A DNA stretch of 6,151 bases, taken from contig WFPG01000058.1 of NCBI GenBank assembly GCA_015487755.1, positions 1-6,151 on the forward strand, written 5' to 3'. The first letter of the stretch is position 1. Every line of letters starts with the position of its first letter. A model generated the notes under the pieces. It was not told the DNA's origin. It searched no databases and saw only the letters and a program-made list of their open reading frames with translations. Source of the stretch: Acidobacteriota bacterium (GTDB lineage: Bacteria > Acidobacteriota > Holophagae > Thermotomaculales > Thermotomaculaceae). A program made the position numbers and the translations under genes. This document shows positions 6,132-6,151 of the stretch, one piece after another.

Positions 6132-6151
6132 AATGAGTTAAAGTTTAGCAG

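Overview
The window holds four intact protein-coding genes on about 6.15 kb of AT-rich DNA (roughly 35-40% G+C by eye). No RNA genes, CRISPR arrays, insertion sequences or phage genes were seen. The host looks like a Gram-negative bacterium with a respiratory, probably anaerobic or facultative, lifestyle. The evidence is a mitochondrial-type citrate synthase, a membrane-bound polyferredoxin of the NapH/NosR/CcoG kind, a flavin proline dehydrogenase, an NtrY-like kinase with a large predicted periplasmic domain, and a perfect FNR-type box. Taxonomy cannot be fixed from this. Low-GC members of Acidobacteriota, Deferribacterota or the former Deltaproteobacteria would fit (inference).

Layout. On the minus strand, 95-1399 encodes citrate synthase, followed by a strong intrinsic terminator at 41-68. 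A 209-bp divergent intergenic region (1400-1608) separates it from a plus-strand gene at 1609-2964 for a polytopic membrane protein with two ferredoxin-type 4Fe-4S motifs. This spacer holds a candidate promoter for each gene, A-rich direct repeats, and a perfect TTGAT-N4-ATCAA palindrome at 1529-1542. The Fe-S gene then meets, stop codon to stop codon with no spacer, the convergent minus-strand gene at 2965-5124 for a 719-residue sensor histidine kinase. Fifteen bases upstream of the kinase on the same strand is a monofunctional proline dehydrogenase gene (5140-6072), with its own promoter candidate near the window edge. These last two form a probable two-gene operon.

How the parts may work together. 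Citrate synthase feeds acetyl-CoA into the TCA cycle. Proline dehydrogenase passes electrons from proline to the quinone pool and supplies carbon towards glutamate and 2-oxoglutarate. The Fe-S membrane protein probably moves electrons between quinones and a redox partner that is not in the window. The shared FNR-like site suggests that the divergent pair responds to oxygen or another redox signal. The kinase has no response regulator beside it here, so its partner and signal are unknown.

No clearly new multi-gene system was found. The best leads are the FNR-type box between the divergent genes, the proline dehydrogenase-kinase pairing, and the unusual architecture of the Fe-S membrane protein.
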